Shown: positions 8,532-17,855, numbered from the stretch's first letter. The stretch: DNA of 64,000 nucleotides from Mycolicibacterium holsaticum DSM 44478 = JCM 12374 (GCF_019645835.1 NZ_CP080998.1:62001-126000); one strand, 5' to 3'. Notes: generated by a model from the sequence alone, not told the origin. Numbers and translations are program-made.

Positions 8532-9902
8532 ATGGCTTCATCACCTTCGGTCGCGATCATCGGTGCGGGCATCAGCGGCCTGACCACTGGCAAGAATCTC
8601 GCTGACGCCGGGGTCGAGTACGACTGCTTCGAGTCGTCGGACCGGATCGGCGGGAACTGGGCCTTCCGCAATCCGAACGGCCACTCCAGCGCCTACCGGT
8701 CGCTGCACATCGACACCTCGCGCGAGTGCCTGTCGTTCCGCGACTTCCCGATGCGCGACGACCTTCCGGACTTTCCGCATCATTCCCAGATCAAGGAATA
8801 TCTCGACGACTACGCCGACGCCTTCGGGTTGTTGAAGCGGATCCAGTTCCAGAACGGCGTGAAGCACGCCCGGCGCCTGCCCCGTGGCGGCTGGGAACTC
8901 GATACCGAGGATGGGCAGACGCGACGCTATGACGTCCTTGTCGTCGCCAACGGGCATCACTGGGATCCGCGCACACCCGACTTCCCCGGCGAGTTCACCG
9001 GCGAGAGCATTCACGCCCACCAGTACATCGACCCCACCGAACCGCTTGATCTGCGCGGCAAACGCATCGTCGTCGTGGGGATCGGCAACTCGGCGGCCGA
9101 TCTTGTTTCGGAGCTGTCCCAAAAATCCTGGCGCAACACCGTTTACCTGTCCACCCGTTCTGGCGCATGGGTGGTGCCGAAGTACATCTTCGGGATGACC
9201 GCCGACAAGGTCGCACGCACGCTGCCCGTGGTGCCGCTGTCATGGCAACGCCGGGCGATACAACCGTTCGCGCGGTTCTTGATCGGTGATCCGGAAAACT
9301 ACGGTCTGCCCAAACCCAACCATCGGTTCCTCGAGGCGCACCCCACCCAGTCGGCTGAACTGCTCATGCGGTTGGGCTCCGGTGACGCGACCGCGAAACC
9401 GAATATCGAACGCCTCGACGGACGTTCGGTGACGTTCGTCGACGGTTCGACCGTGGACGCCGACGTGATCATCTACGCGACGGGATACAACATCACGTTC
9501 CCGTTCTTCGACAAGAGTTTCATCGACGCACCGGACAACCGGCTCCCGTTGTACAAGCGGATCCTCAAACCGGGCATCGAGGACCTGCTCTTCATGGGTT
9601 TCGCGCAGGCGGTGCCGACGCTGTTCCCGTTCGTCGAGTGCCAGGCCCGGTTTGCCGCAGCGTATCTCGCCGGTACCTACCGCCCGCCGTCGGAAGCCGA
9701 GATGCGGCGCGTCATCACCGCCGACGAACGCAAATACGTCGGCCACTTCGCCGACAAACCGCGCCACACCCAACAGGTCGACTACTGGCATTACGAACGC
9801 AACATGCGCAAGCGTGAGTTGCCGGCCGGACGTCGGCGGGCCGAGAAGCTCGGACCGGTCCAGCTGGCCGGCAGGGCCCGCGAGGTGGTCGGTGCCGCCT
9901 GA
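8532..9902 (+). CDS. Flavin-containing monooxygenase (class B, FMO type)
   Basis: A 456-aa FAD/NADPH-dependent monooxygenase. The FAD Rossmann motif GAGISG is at residues 11-16. The FMO fingerprint FxGxxxHxxxY is present as FTGESIHAHQY, and the NADPH-binding motif as GIGNSAAD. A C-terminal ATGYN motif and hydrophobic block are typical. It should insert one oxygen atom into an organic substrate at a soft nucleophile or ketone; the substrate is unknown. It overlaps the start of a TetR gene, which in turn overlaps an alpha/beta hydrolase, so oxidation and ester/lactone hydrolysis may be coupled (inference). Confidence 0.87.
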   Translation: MASSPSVAIIGAGISGLTTGKNLADAGVEYDCFESSDRIGGNWAFRNPNGHSSAYRSLHIDTSRECLSFRDFPMRDDLPDFPHHSQIKEYLDDYADAFGLLKRIQFQNGVKHARRLPRGGWELDTEDGQTRRYDVLVVANGHHWDPRTPDFPGEFTGESIHAHQYIDPTEPLDLRGKRIVVVGIGNSAADLVSELSQKSWRNTVYLSTRSGAWVVPKYIFGMTADKVARTLPVVPLSWQRRAIQPFARFLIGDPENYGLPKPNHRFLEAHPTQSAELLMRLGSGDATAKPNIERLDGRSVTFVDGSTVDADVIIYATGYNITFPFFDKSFIDAPDNRLPLYKRILKPGIEDLLFMGFAQAVPTLFPFVECQARFAAAYLAGTYRPPSEAEMRRVITADERKYVGHFADKPRHTQQVDYWHYERNMRKRELPAGRRRAEKLGPVQLAGRAREVVGAA

Positions 9903-10521
9903 GTCGACGCAGACCTCACGACGCAACACCCGCCGGCCCCAACCGCGTGGCGACCAAAGCAGGTTGCGGCTGCTCGAGGCATTCGAGGAGCTGCTACAGA
10001 CCCACTCGCTGGCCGAGATCAGCGTCGCCGAGGTGGCGCGGGCGGCGGGGCTGAAGCGCCCGGCGTTCTACTTCTATTTCGCCGGCAAGCACGAGGTCGT
10101 CACCGAACTGCTGACCCGGATCTTCCACGACGACGTCTTCACCATCGAGGGCGCACTGGCCGGTGGCGGTGACCCGCGAGCCACCGTCACCGACGCGATG
10201 ACGCGGACCTTCGAGTCGTGGCACGCCCACCGGACCCTGTTCCGCGCGATGCTCGACGCCCGAGACACCGACCCCGAGGCACGGTCGATCTGGGACCAGT
10301 GGCTGCAACGCTATGAGCAACTCGTCGGCGACTTCATCACCAGCCAGCCCACCATCGACATTCCCGACGCCGGTGCCGTAGCCCACACACTGATCTCGAT
10401 GAACGAACGGGTTCTCGACCGCCACGTCCGTTCCGACGGCGGCCCCGAGGCCGCTCGCCCGCTGCTCGCGGCGGTAATACATGTATGGCACACAGCGCTA
10501 TTCGGAGAACCTGCACCATGA
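9892..10521 (+). CDS. TetR-family regulator
   Basis: A 209-aa regulator with an N-terminal helix-turn-helix (LAEISVAEVARAAGLKRPAF, about residues 40-59, then YFYFAGKHEVVTELL). An Arg-rich tail precedes it. Start GTG 9892 lies 11 nt inside the end of the monooxygenase gene, with GAGGTGG just upstream. Its stop overlaps the hydrolase ATG (ATGA). It is probably the local regulator of this three-gene operon, binding the inverted repeat before 8532; that link is inferred. Confidence 0.85.
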   Translation: MPPESTQTSRRNTRRPQPRGDQSRLRLLEAFEELLQTHSLAEISVAEVARAAGLKRPAFYFYFAGKHEVVTELLTRIFHDDVFTIEGALAGGGDPRATVTDAMTRTFESWHAHRTLFRAMLDARDTDPEARSIWDQWLQRYEQLVGDFITSQPTIDIPDAGAVAHTLISMNERVLDRHVRSDGGPEAARPLLAAVIHVWHTALFGEPAP

Positions 10522-11459
10522 CATCCACGGCATCCACCCGGCTTCAGGTCCCCATCGACGGCGCCAGCATCGCCGCGAGGCGCTTCGCCGCGACGACGGA
10601 TGCATTGACCGGTCCAGCGGGGCGCCCCTGCGTGGTCATGGCGCACGGCCTGGGCGCGACCCAGGACAGCGGGCTGTTCGAGTTCGCCGAGACACTGGCG
10701 GGCGCCGGAGCTGACGTGGTGACCTTCGACTACCGGCACTTCGCCGAATCCAGTGGCCAACCAAGGCAATTGGTCTCATTGACCGGGCAGGTCGCCGACT
10801 ACCACGCGGTGATCGACTACGCACGCCGGCTCGAGGGCGTGGACCCGGCGCGGATCGTGGCCTGGGGGGTATCCCTGTCCGGGGGACACGTCATCCGGGT
10901 CGCGGCCGAAGACCCGGACCTGGCCGGGGTCATCTCGCTGACACCCGCGACGGACGGTCTGGCCGTGGTGGCCGGCATGCTTGGCACATTCGGACCCCGC
11001 TACGTCATGCGGATGATGGCTTTCGGTGTGCGCGACGTGGCGGCGAAGTTGCTCGGCCGCCCGCCCGTGCTCATCCCGGTGGTGGCCCCACCTGGTCAGG
11101 TGGCCGGCCTGAGCGCCGAGGGCGCCGTCGAGGGGATGGTCGGGATCGCCGGGCCCACCTGGCGCAACGAGTTCGCCGCCCGACTGGTGCTGGCCATGGC
11201 CGGACACCGACCGATCACCAGGGCGACGCGGGTCAGCTGCCCGGCCCTCGTGCAGATCGGCGATCTGGACCGGATCGCACCTCCCGCGCCGGCCACGTCG
11301 GCGGCGACGCGAATGCGGGCGACGGTGCATCACTACCCTTGCGACCACTTCGACGTCTATCCCGGCGCCGGTTGGCATGAGCGGGTGCTCTCCGACCAGA
11401 TCGCCTTCCTACAGCGCATTCTGGCGCCGAGCCGAGCCCGGCGCGGCTCGACCGCCTAG
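10518..11459 (+). CDS. Alpha/beta hydrolase
   Basis: A 313-aa alpha/beta-fold hydrolase. It has an HGLG oxyanion-type loop after strand 3, the nucleophile elbow GVSLSGG (Ser in the centre), a late acid near LVQIGDLDRIAPP and the catalytic His in CDHFDVY. ATG 10518 overlaps the TetR stop by 4 nt, indicating translational coupling. It may act on an ester or lactone formed by the monooxygenase of the operon (inference). Its TAG stop and the stop of the converging gene share a CTAG (11456-11459). Confidence 0.82.
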   Translation: MTSTASTRLQVPIDGASIAARRFAATTDALTGPAGRPCVVMAHGLGATQDSGLFEFAETLAGAGADVVTFDYRHFAESSGQPRQLVSLTGQVADYHAVIDYARRLEGVDPARIVAWGVSLSGGHVIRVAAEDPDLAGVISLTPATDGLAVVAGMLGTFGPRYVMRMMAFGVRDVAAKLLGRPPVLIPVVAPPGQVAGLSAEGAVEGMVGIAGPTWRNEFAARLVLAMAGHRPITRATRVSCPALVQIGDLDRIAPPAPATSAATRMRATVHHYPCDHFDVYPGAGWHERVLSDQIAFLQRILAPSRARRGSTA

Positions 11460-12562
11460 TCAGCGCCCGCGCCGGCGGCGATCACCTGATCGACCTCAGC
11501 GGCCCGGATCGCCATCTCGGCGTGGGCCTTGTCCAGCGCCTCGGCTTGATCCTCGTCGGCCTTCATCAGGGTCTCGATGTCGAAGCTGCCCATCTCGAGA
11601 ACACCCATGTCCCGGAACGCCTTCTGGACCTTGTCGCCCCATAGTCCGATGTCCTTGACGATCGGCACGATTCGGCTGAACAGATGCGCGCGGAACTGGT
11701 TCATCATCGGTGCCGTCTCCACCCACTCGGCACATGCCTTGACGTCGAGGCCGAGGGTCTCGAAGACCTCGTCGCCGCGAAGGCGGTCACGCATCAGGTA
11801 GCAGGCCTCGACGACGAACTCCTCCCGCTCGTCGCGCTCGGCCTCGGTCAGCGCAGAGTAATAGTCCTTCAAGGAAATTCGGCCGAACGCGACGTGTCGG
11901 GCTTCGTCCTGCATGACGTAAGCCAGCAACTGCTTGGCCGTCGAGTCCGGCTGCGCCAGGTCTCGCTGCACACCGAAGGCGGCGAGCGCCAACCCTTCGA
12001 TCAGCACCTGCATACCGAGATAGGGCATATCCCACCGGGAGTCGCGCAGCGTGTCCTCCAGCAGGGCCGTCAGGTTCTTGTTGATCGGGTAGACCAGGCC
12101 CACCTTCTCGTGCAGGAACCGCGAGAACGCCTCGACGTGGCGGGCCTCGTCCATCGCCTGGGTGGCCGCGTAGAACTTGGCGTCCACATCCGGCACGACC
12201 TCCACGATCTTGGCCGCGCAGATCATCGCGCCCTGTTCGCCGTGCAGGAACTGGGAGAACTGCCAGGCTTGGGAGTGCTGGCGCATCTCGGCTCGACGTG
12301 TCTGGTCGGCCGCCTCCCACATCGGGCTGCCGAACAGCGGATGGAACTCGTCGGGCAACCCGATCGGATTCATCGGATCCACGTCCTTGGCCCAGTCGAT
12401 GCGGGACTGCGCGTCCCACTGCTTGTCCTTTCCCTTCTGGTACAGGGAGAGCAGCCGGGCACGGCCGTCCTGGTACTCCCAGTTGAAGCGAGCGTCGCCC
12501 GCACTGGGCACCTCCCACGAGGCGGGGGTGGGTGCGTCGGTGTACATCTCCCTAGTGGCCAT
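11456..12562 (-). CDS. Ferritin-like diiron protein
   Basis: A 368-aa helical protein with two carboxylate/His iron-ligand sets of the ferritin-like (R2/desaturase-type) superfamily: HGEQGAM with MDEARHVEAF, and EGLALAAFG with MQDEARHVAFG. The two ExxH-type helices are about 90 residues apart, as expected of a four-helix diiron site. The substrate is unknown; such proteins include oxygenases and N-oxygenases. ATG 12562 has a GAGGGG site upstream. It is divergent from the MpaB-like gene across a 167-bp intergenic region, in which I found no clear operator. Confidence 0.8.
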   Translation of the reverse strand: MATREMYTDAPTPASWEVPSAGDARFNWEYQDGRARLLSLYQKGKDKQWDAQSRIDWAKDVDPMNPIGLPDEFHPLFGSPMWEAADQTRRAEMRQHSQAWQFSQFLHGEQGAMICAAKIVEVVPDVDAKFYAATQAMDEARHVEAFSRFLHEKVGLVYPINKNLTALLEDTLRDSRWDMPYLGMQVLIEGLALAAFGVQRDLAQPDSTAKQLLAYVMQDEARHVAFGRISLKDYYSALTEAERDEREEFVVEACYLMRDRLRGDEVFETLGLDVKACAEWVETAPMMNQFRAHLFSRIVPIVKDIGLWGDKVQKAFRDMGVLEMGSFDIETLMKADEDQAEALDKAHAEMAIRAAEVDQVIAAGAGAD

Positions 12563-12729
12563 GGTGCTGCGCCCCTCTGTCCGGGTCGGACCGAGTAGTC
12601 CTATGACGAAGATCACAATGCTCGCAGTCGCTGATGTCGCCGTCAAGGACGGTGGGCGTTCACATTCGGTGGCCCGGAAGCTAACGTCCAAGGCAGTGCC
12701 CTGTACCGCGGAGAGTGGGTTTGTGCTGC

Positions 12730-14118
12730 ATGACGGTGACCGGAGAGCGCCCCAAGATCGAACTCGACGACGTGGATTTCAACCGACGGGATCATCCCGA
12801 CCGGCCGTTGCGGCCCATCCCGCCGGGCCGCGACCACTTCGCCGACCAGTGGCGGTACATGCGCGAGTTCATGTTCGGCGAGTGGATCGACATCGACAAA
12901 GAGGTCGAACCCAACGAGATCACCCGGTTGCGTGACGACTACTTCTGGCAGGGCGACGAATACATGGTCGGCGTGGTCGACGCGTTCGAGCGCCTCGGCT
13001 ACGAAACGGGACGCGCGCTCTTCGAACAGGCGCTGACCCGGGGCATCGACACGGTCGAGGACCCGCCCCAGTCCTTTGTCGACTTCTTCGAGCACCTGGA
13101 CCAGCTGGCCAGCCAGTTCGACCTGGAAGCCGCCGAACGGGGCCGGATGCTGGCGATGTCGAGCACGGTGGCCGCCACCGCGATCATTCGCGGGTGGGCG
13201 TTCTACGAGACCGCGATGACCGGCGACATCTCCGCCGCCACCGGTGCCACCGGCCGGTTCGCCGACGACGGCCCACGTCGCTTCATCGAGACCGCGCGGG
13301 TGTTCGCGGAGTTCACCCTGCCCGAGATCTTCGATCGGCACTCAGAAGCGTTCCAGGACGTGGTGCGGGTGCGGTTGATGCACGGCCTGGCCAGCCGGGG
13401 CTTGCGCCGCAAGTGGGGTGACGACGTCTACCTCAAGTTCGGCGAACCCATTCCGGTCACGTCGCTGCTGGGGTTCGGCAGTGGGATGCTGCTCAGCCGG
13501 CTGGTGGACCACGCGTTCGGGCGCAAGATGACCCGACAGGAACTCGAGGATCTCGCCGAGTACTCGTCGTTCTCGGGGCGGTTGTGGGGTGCGCCCGTGC
13601 GGTTGCACTCTGCTGACGGTCTGGAGCTGATCAAGTCGTTGAACTACGTCTTGGCCCGCGGCGGTAACCCGTCTCCGTGGCGCGCCCAACTGGTCGACGC
13701 CATCGCCGGTCCCGCGCACCTGTCGACCCTGACGCAAACCTCCCCCGGTTGGGCCAGGAAGTTGGTGGCCCGGCACGCCAACCAGCTCACGGCCAGCATC
13801 GCGCTGGTCCCGGCGGGCGTGGTATTCGGCTACCAGCAGATTGAGGCGATGGTCGCGGGCAGCCTTTTTGAGCCGCTGGGCTACAACTACGAACGCCGGG
13901 TGCAGATGTTCCGCAACCTCACCAAGCTCAACGTCGGTATCGCCAGGGTGGCCGACCGGCTGCCGTGGTCCAACCCCATCCGGGAACGCAGGAAGAAGAG
14001 CGGCGCGGCCGCGCGCGAGCGGATCGCCACACTGGACAAGATCGCCGGTATGAAGCAGATCCCGGTGACCTTCACCAGCCACGACCGTTCGATATCGGGC
14101 GAGGGTTTCACCGGCTAG
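12730..14118 (+). CDS. MpaB/DUF2236-family oxygenase-like protein
   Basis: A 462-aa protein of the DUF2236 (MpaB, rubber-oxygenase-related) family. The first half is strongly helical with RGWAFYETAMTGDIS and an Arg/His-rich core (VRVRLMHGLASRGLRRKWG). Members are heme proteins or suspected oxygenases acting on hydrophobic substrates; heme binding here is inferred from family only. ATG 12730 is preferred over GTG 12715 because a purine-rich stretch (GGAGAG) lies immediately upstream of it, but both are possible. The stop shares CTAG with the converging HxlR-type gene. Confidence 0.72.
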   Translation: MTVTGERPKIELDDVDFNRRDHPDRPLRPIPPGRDHFADQWRYMREFMFGEWIDIDKEVEPNEITRLRDDYFWQGDEYMVGVVDAFERLGYETGRALFEQALTRGIDTVEDPPQSFVDFFEHLDQLASQFDLEAAERGRMLAMSSTVAATAIIRGWAFYETAMTGDISAATGATGRFADDGPRRFIETARVFAEFTLPEIFDRHSEAFQDVVRVRLMHGLASRGLRRKWGDDVYLKFGEPIPVTSLLGFGSGMLLSRLVDHAFGRKMTRQELEDLAEYSSFSGRLWGAPVRLHSADGLELIKSLNYVLARGGNPSPWRAQLVDAIAGPAHLSTLTQTSPGWARKLVARHANQLTASIALVPAGVVFGYQQIEAMVAGSLFEPLGYNYERRVQMFRNLTKLNVGIARVADRLPWSNPIRERRKKSGAAARERIATLDKIAGMKQIPVTFTSHDRSISGEGFTG

Positions 14119-15071
14119 GCGGGCCGTACAGGGTCTTCGGCGCGATCTGCCGCGACCACCTCGACAGCGCTGCCGGCCAGGGCCTGCCCGCACTGGTCGC
14201 ACGCCAACTCGGGGTGCAACGGCTCGGTGCAGGCGGTGTGGGTGAGGATCAGCGCAGGCCCGTCCGCAGAGCCCAGATGGCGCTCACCCCAGTGGATTGC
14301 GGTGGCCACCACGGGAAAGAATGCCAACCCCTTGGGCGTGAGGTGGTATTCGGACCAGTCGGCGCGCTGAGGATGGGCGGCCGCCTGCAGGACGCCGATG
14401 TCGCAGAACACCCGCAACCGGTCGGCCACCACCGCCGCAGGTGCCGACAGTCGGCTCTGGAAGTCGCTGAACCGGCGCGTCCCGAGGAAGGCCGCCCCGA
14501 CGACGGCCGATGCCCACCGGTTTCCGAAGATCGCCATGGTGTGCGGGAACAGGCCCGCTTCGGCCGCTGCGTCACCGCGCACGCGGCGCCGCGTCGCGGC
14601 CCGCGGAACCGAGCGCCGCCAACCGCCGCCGGGCCCCCACCGGCCCTCGAGATCGCAGGGCCCGGCCGGCTGCCTGCAGTTCCCGCACCGCAGTACCGGG
14701 GAGAAGTCGTGACCGCATTCTTGATGGCGCATGTCCGGCAGTGACGGGGAATGGTGGTCGACCCAGGTGCGCTCCCAATGCCATATCGACACCAGCACCG
14801 GCCACAGCGCCTGGCAGGGCTCGGTGGGGTGGTAACCGGCGCGCGGCGGCTGTGTCTGGTAGATACGACGTTCCAGCAGTCCGTCGTCGACCAGCGTGCG
14901 CAGTCGGCTGGTGAGCACGGCGTTGGAGATGGGCAGCGCCGCAAAGTCGGTGAAACGCCGTGCGCCCAACAGAGATTCGCGCACGATCAGCAGGGTCCAC
15001 TCGTCGCCGAGCAAGGCGAGCATGCGCGCTATGGCGTTGAGATCGCCGGGCCCGGTCTCCGACGGTGTCAC
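14115..15071 (-). CDS. Tandem HxlR-type regulator with two winged helices and Cys-rich knuckles
   Basis: A 318-aa protein formed by two successive HxlR (DUF24) units. Unit 1 has LALLGDEWTLLIVRESLLGARRFTDF, a winged-helix body and then CGHDFSPVLRCGNC. Unit 2 has IFGNRWASAVVGAAFLGTRRFSDF, a winged-helix body and then ACTEPLHPELACDQC. Each Cys/His cluster could bind zinc. Most HxlR proteins carry one domain and dimerise, so this is effectively a pre-made dimer. GTG 15071 overlaps the carotenoid-oxygenase stop (GTGA), so it is co-transcribed and likely controls the 16573-16599 palindrome (inference). Confidence 0.82.
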   Translation of the reverse strand: MTPSETGPGDLNAIARMLALLGDEWTLLIVRESLLGARRFTDFAALPISNAVLTSRLRTLVDDGLLERRIYQTQPPRAGYHPTEPCQALWPVLVSIWHWERTWVDHHSPSLPDMRHQECGHDFSPVLRCGNCRQPAGPCDLEGRWGPGGGWRRSVPRAATRRRVRGDAAAEAGLFPHTMAIFGNRWASAVVGAAFLGTRRFSDFQSRLSAPAAVVADRLRVFCDIGVLQAAAHPQRADWSEYHLTPKGLAFFPVVATAIHWGERHLGSADGPALILTHTACTEPLHPELACDQCGQALAGSAVEVVAADRAEDPVRPA

Positions 15072-16558
15072 TGGGGCCGGGGCCAGCGGCGCAACTCCTC
15101 GCCGGCCACCCAGGTGGAATGCGTTCCGCTGCAAATGCGTTCGGGCAGCCGCAGGGTGCAGACCGGGCCGTCGCCGACGCGGGCGGCGTCGAACACCAGG
15201 CAGTAGGACGCGTCGTCGTTCATGTCGGTGGTGAGCGTGACGAGGTAGCCGTCGTCCTCGGCATCACCGCCGGGTCGCGGGGCCATCGCGGTTTCGCTGC
15301 CGAACACACCGTCGCCGAAGGCGAATCGCTCCTCGGTCCCGGTGCGCAGGTCGTGTTTGACCAACCCGTCGAACAGGAACCATCCGGGCTTACCGGTGGC
15401 GGCGTAGACGTAGCGATACGGCCGGGTCTGGAAATCGCCGTTGAGCATGCCGAACTCGGTGAAGTCGTCGCTGAGTCGCTCTTCGGAGGTGACGCCGGTG
15501 GCCAGGTTGAAGCGCCAGCGGTGCAGGTGGGACTCAAAGCCGTCGAGGGCCAGGTAGCGGAACGACGCCTCCTCCAGGGAGCGAGCGCCCTCGGTCGACG
15601 GTGTCGGGTTGTCCTGGAAGAACCCGTCGAGGACGATCTCGTCGCCGTCTTCGAACGCGTTGACGAAGTGCAGCGCGTAGGTCGGCGCGGCTTCGAACCA
15701 GCGCACCTGCGCCTGGTCGCCCCGCCGCGGCAGCACGGCGAACCGCGACGGCAGGTCGGGGTGAAAGACCGGTGCGTGAATGTCGCGTTTGAGCAGCGAA
15801 GGCTCCCAGAACAGCGGGAAGTCGTTGAGGATCACGTAGTTCTCGGTGAACGCCATGTCGTGCGGCATCCGCGGACCCGGCAGTTCAACGTCGGTGTGGT
15901 GCACCAGGTTGGCGTCCTTGTCGACGACGCCGTAGCGCAGATAGGGGGCCTCCTTGCTGTAGCTGAAGAACAACAGTTCGCCGGTGACGGGGTCGACCTT
16001 GGGGTGCGCGGACACGCCCCAGGCAGGAAACGCGCCGTGCCAGGTCTCCTTGCCGACGGTGTCGGCGGTGTGCGGGTCGATCTGGTAGAGATCGCCGCAC
16101 ATGTAGAAACTTGTCAGCGCCATGCCGCGGTGTACGACGACGTCGGTGCTCGACGCGTCCTTCATGCGGGTGCGAGCACCCCATCCGTCGGCGCGTTTGG
16201 CGGCCGCGGGCATCTCGATGAACCCGGCCCACAGCGCCTCCCCGGCATCGTTCTCGGCAAGCAGGCCGTCGGTGCGCACAAACTTGTTGCGGTAGGAGGC
16301 TTTTCCGTTGCCGAACTCGACGATGTGGATCATCCCGTCGCCGTCGAACGGGTGGTAGGCGGTGGCGGCCGGATGCAACGGGTTCTCGGTGTTGCGCAGG
16401 TACATGCCGTCCAGGTCGGCGGGCACCTGCCCGGCTACCACGTCGAGATCGTCGGCACACCACTCGTTGACCTGAGGGCGCCACGGACCGGTCCGGTAGG
16501 GATGATCGTCATCGCTCGGCAGCGTCGAGGTCCAGGTGTCCAGCAGCCTTACCCGCAT
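15068..16558 (-). CDS. Carotenoid oxygenase family dioxygenase
   Basis: A 496-aa protein of the seven-bladed-propeller carotenoid/lignostilbene cleavage dioxygenases. Four iron-ligand histidines are recognisable in AHPKVD, MPHDMAF, YALHFVN and GTHSTW. Such enzymes split a C=C bond of carotenoids, apocarotenoids or stilbenes with O2 to give two aldehydes/ketones. The start ATG is only 15 bp from the 27-bp palindrome, so the transcript may be nearly leaderless. It is followed by the overlapping double-HxlR gene and is divergent from a thiolase, a gene partnership resembling the larger island at 31 kb. Confidence 0.88.
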   Translation of the reverse strand: MRVRLLDTWTSTLPSDDDHPYRTGPWRPQVNEWCADDLDVVAGQVPADLDGMYLRNTENPLHPAATAYHPFDGDGMIHIVEFGNGKASYRNKFVRTDGLLAENDAGEALWAGFIEMPAAAKRADGWGARTRMKDASSTDVVVHRGMALTSFYMCGDLYQIDPHTADTVGKETWHGAFPAWGVSAHPKVDPVTGELLFFSYSKEAPYLRYGVVDKDANLVHHTDVELPGPRMPHDMAFTENYVILNDFPLFWEPSLLKRDIHAPVFHPDLPSRFAVLPRRGDQAQVRWFEAAPTYALHFVNAFEDGDEIVLDGFFQDNPTPSTEGARSLEEASFRYLALDGFESHLHRWRFNLATGVTSEERLSDDFTEFGMLNGDFQTRPYRYVYAATGKPGWFLFDGLVKHDLRTGTEERFAFGDGVFGSETAMAPRPGGDAEDDGYLVTLTTDMNDDASYCLVFDAARVGDGPVCTLRLPERICSGTHSTWVAGEELRRWPRPQ

Positions 16559-16572
16559 ATCGCGCGAAACTA

Positions 16573-16599
16573 CAGTTGACAGAGTGACTCTGTCAACTG
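16573..16599. promoter_or_regulatory. Perfect 27-bp palindromic operator between divergent genes
   Basis: Arm CAGTTGACAGAGT (16573-16585), central G (16586), arm ACTCTGTCAACTG (16587-16599): 13 of 13 positions pair. Each arm contains TTGACA, a -35 hexamer, reading outward toward one of the two divergent genes (oxygenase and thiolase). A bound regulator would therefore cover both promoters at once. On the minus strand a TAGTTT -10 follows about 18 bp after TTGACA. Confidence 0.8.
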
Positions 16600-16611
16600 A
16601 ACCATAGCCGT

Positions 16612-17835
16612 ATGACGGACGTGTGGATCCTCGGTGGTTACCAGACCGACTTCGCCCGCCACCTGACCCGGGAGGGCGGCGAGTTCGCCGACCTGGCCGG
16701 GGAGGTGGTCACCGGCACGCTGGCGTCGGCGCGACTGGACGCCGGTGCGATCGAGGTCGTCCACGTCGGCAACGCGTTCGGTGAATTGTTCGCCGCCCAA
16801 GGGCATCTCGGGGCAATGCCTGCGACCGTCAACGACGCGCTGTGGGGTGTTCCGGCGTCGCGGCACGAGGCGGCCTGCGCCTCGGGCAGCGTCGCGGCGC
16901 TGGCGGCTATCGCGGACCTGCGCTCGGGGACCTACGACGTGGCGCTGGTGCTGGGGCTGGAACTGGAGAAGACAGTGCCCGGCGACGTCGGCGCTGCCCA
17001 TCTGGCCGCCGCCGGCTGGACCGGGCACGACGATCCCGGAACCACCAACATGTGGGCGGATGCGTTCTCCCGGGTGGCCGACGAGTATGACCGCCGCTAC
17101 GGCATCGACGACGCGCACCTGCGCGCGATCGCCAGCCTCAATTACGCCAATGCCCGCCGTAATCCGCTTGCGCAGACGCGGAATTGGCGTGTTCCCGACC
17201 TTTCCGTCGACGGCGGCGACGACGAGGTGAACCCCCGCGTCGACGGTCGGCTGCGTCGTTACGACTGCAGCCAATTGACCGACGGCGGAGCGGGTCTGGT
17301 GCTGGTCACCGACGACTACCTGCGCGCGCATCCCGACGCCGGCCCACTCGGGCGCATCGATGGCTGGGGCCACCGCACGGTCGGCCTCGGGCTGCAGCAG
17401 AAACTCGACCGGGACGCTGAATCACCGTATGTGATGCCGCATGTGCGCGACGCCGTCCACGACGCGTTGGGCCGGGCCGCGGCCACGCTCGATGACGTGG
17501 ACGGGTTCGAAGTGCACGACTGCTTCACCCCCAGCGAGTACCTGGCCATCGACCACATCGGGCTGACCGGGCCAGGGGAGTCGTGGAAGGCCATCGAGAA
17601 CGGCGAGATCGAAACCGGCGGGCGGCTACCGATCAACCCCAGCGGCGGGCTGATCGGCGGCGGACATCCGGTGGGCGCCAGCGGAATCCGCATGCTCGTC
17701 GATGCCGCCAAACAGGTCAGCGGCGCTGCCGGCGACTACCAGGTCGACGGGGCGCGGCGGTTCGGCACGCTCAACATCGGCGGCAGTACCGCGACCACGG
17801 TCAGCTTCGTCGTCGGCGCTGCGCCGCAACCATGA
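16612..17835 (+). CDS. Thiolase-family acyl-CoA acetyltransferase
   Basis: A 407-aa thiolase-fold enzyme of the SCP2-thiolase/lipid-transfer group. The nucleophilic Cys is in HEAACASGS, the second active-site block is EVHDCFTPSEY and the C-terminal block is GGLIGGGHPVGASG. The reaction is CoA-dependent cleavage of a 3-ketoacyl-CoA, the last step of a beta-oxidation round. ATG 16612 lies 13 bp after the palindrome. The adjacent oxygenase suggests it finishes breakdown of a product of cleavage (inference). Confidence 0.85.
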   Translation: MTDVWILGGYQTDFARHLTREGGEFADLAGEVVTGTLASARLDAGAIEVVHVGNAFGELFAAQGHLGAMPATVNDALWGVPASRHEAACASGSVAALAAIADLRSGTYDVALVLGLELEKTVPGDVGAAHLAAAGWTGHDDPGTTNMWADAFSRVADEYDRRYGIDDAHLRAIASLNYANARRNPLAQTRNWRVPDLSVDGGDDEVNPRVDGRLRRYDCSQLTDGGAGLVLVTDDYLRAHPDAGPLGRIDGWGHRTVGLGLQQKLDRDAESPYVMPHVRDAVHDALGRAAATLDDVDGFEVHDCFTPSEYLAIDHIGLTGPGESWKAIENGEIETGGRLPINPSGGLIGGGHPVGASGIRMLVDAAKQVSGAAGDYQVDGARRFGTLNIGGSTATTVSFVVGAAPQP

Positions 17836-17855
17836 TCACCGCACAGGAGCGCGAG

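Noticed and set aside
5741..8605. Very long open frame (about 950 codons) on the plus strand
   Set aside because: It is antisense to the topoisomerase pair, which has full conserved motifs. Its Arg/Gly/Val-rich product resembles no family. Such frames are a by-product of high GC at third positions.
15065..16579. 504-codon plus-strand frame opposite the carotenoid oxygenase
   Set aside because: The opposite strand encodes a clear dioxygenase with all four His ligands; the plus-strand product has no recognisable domain.
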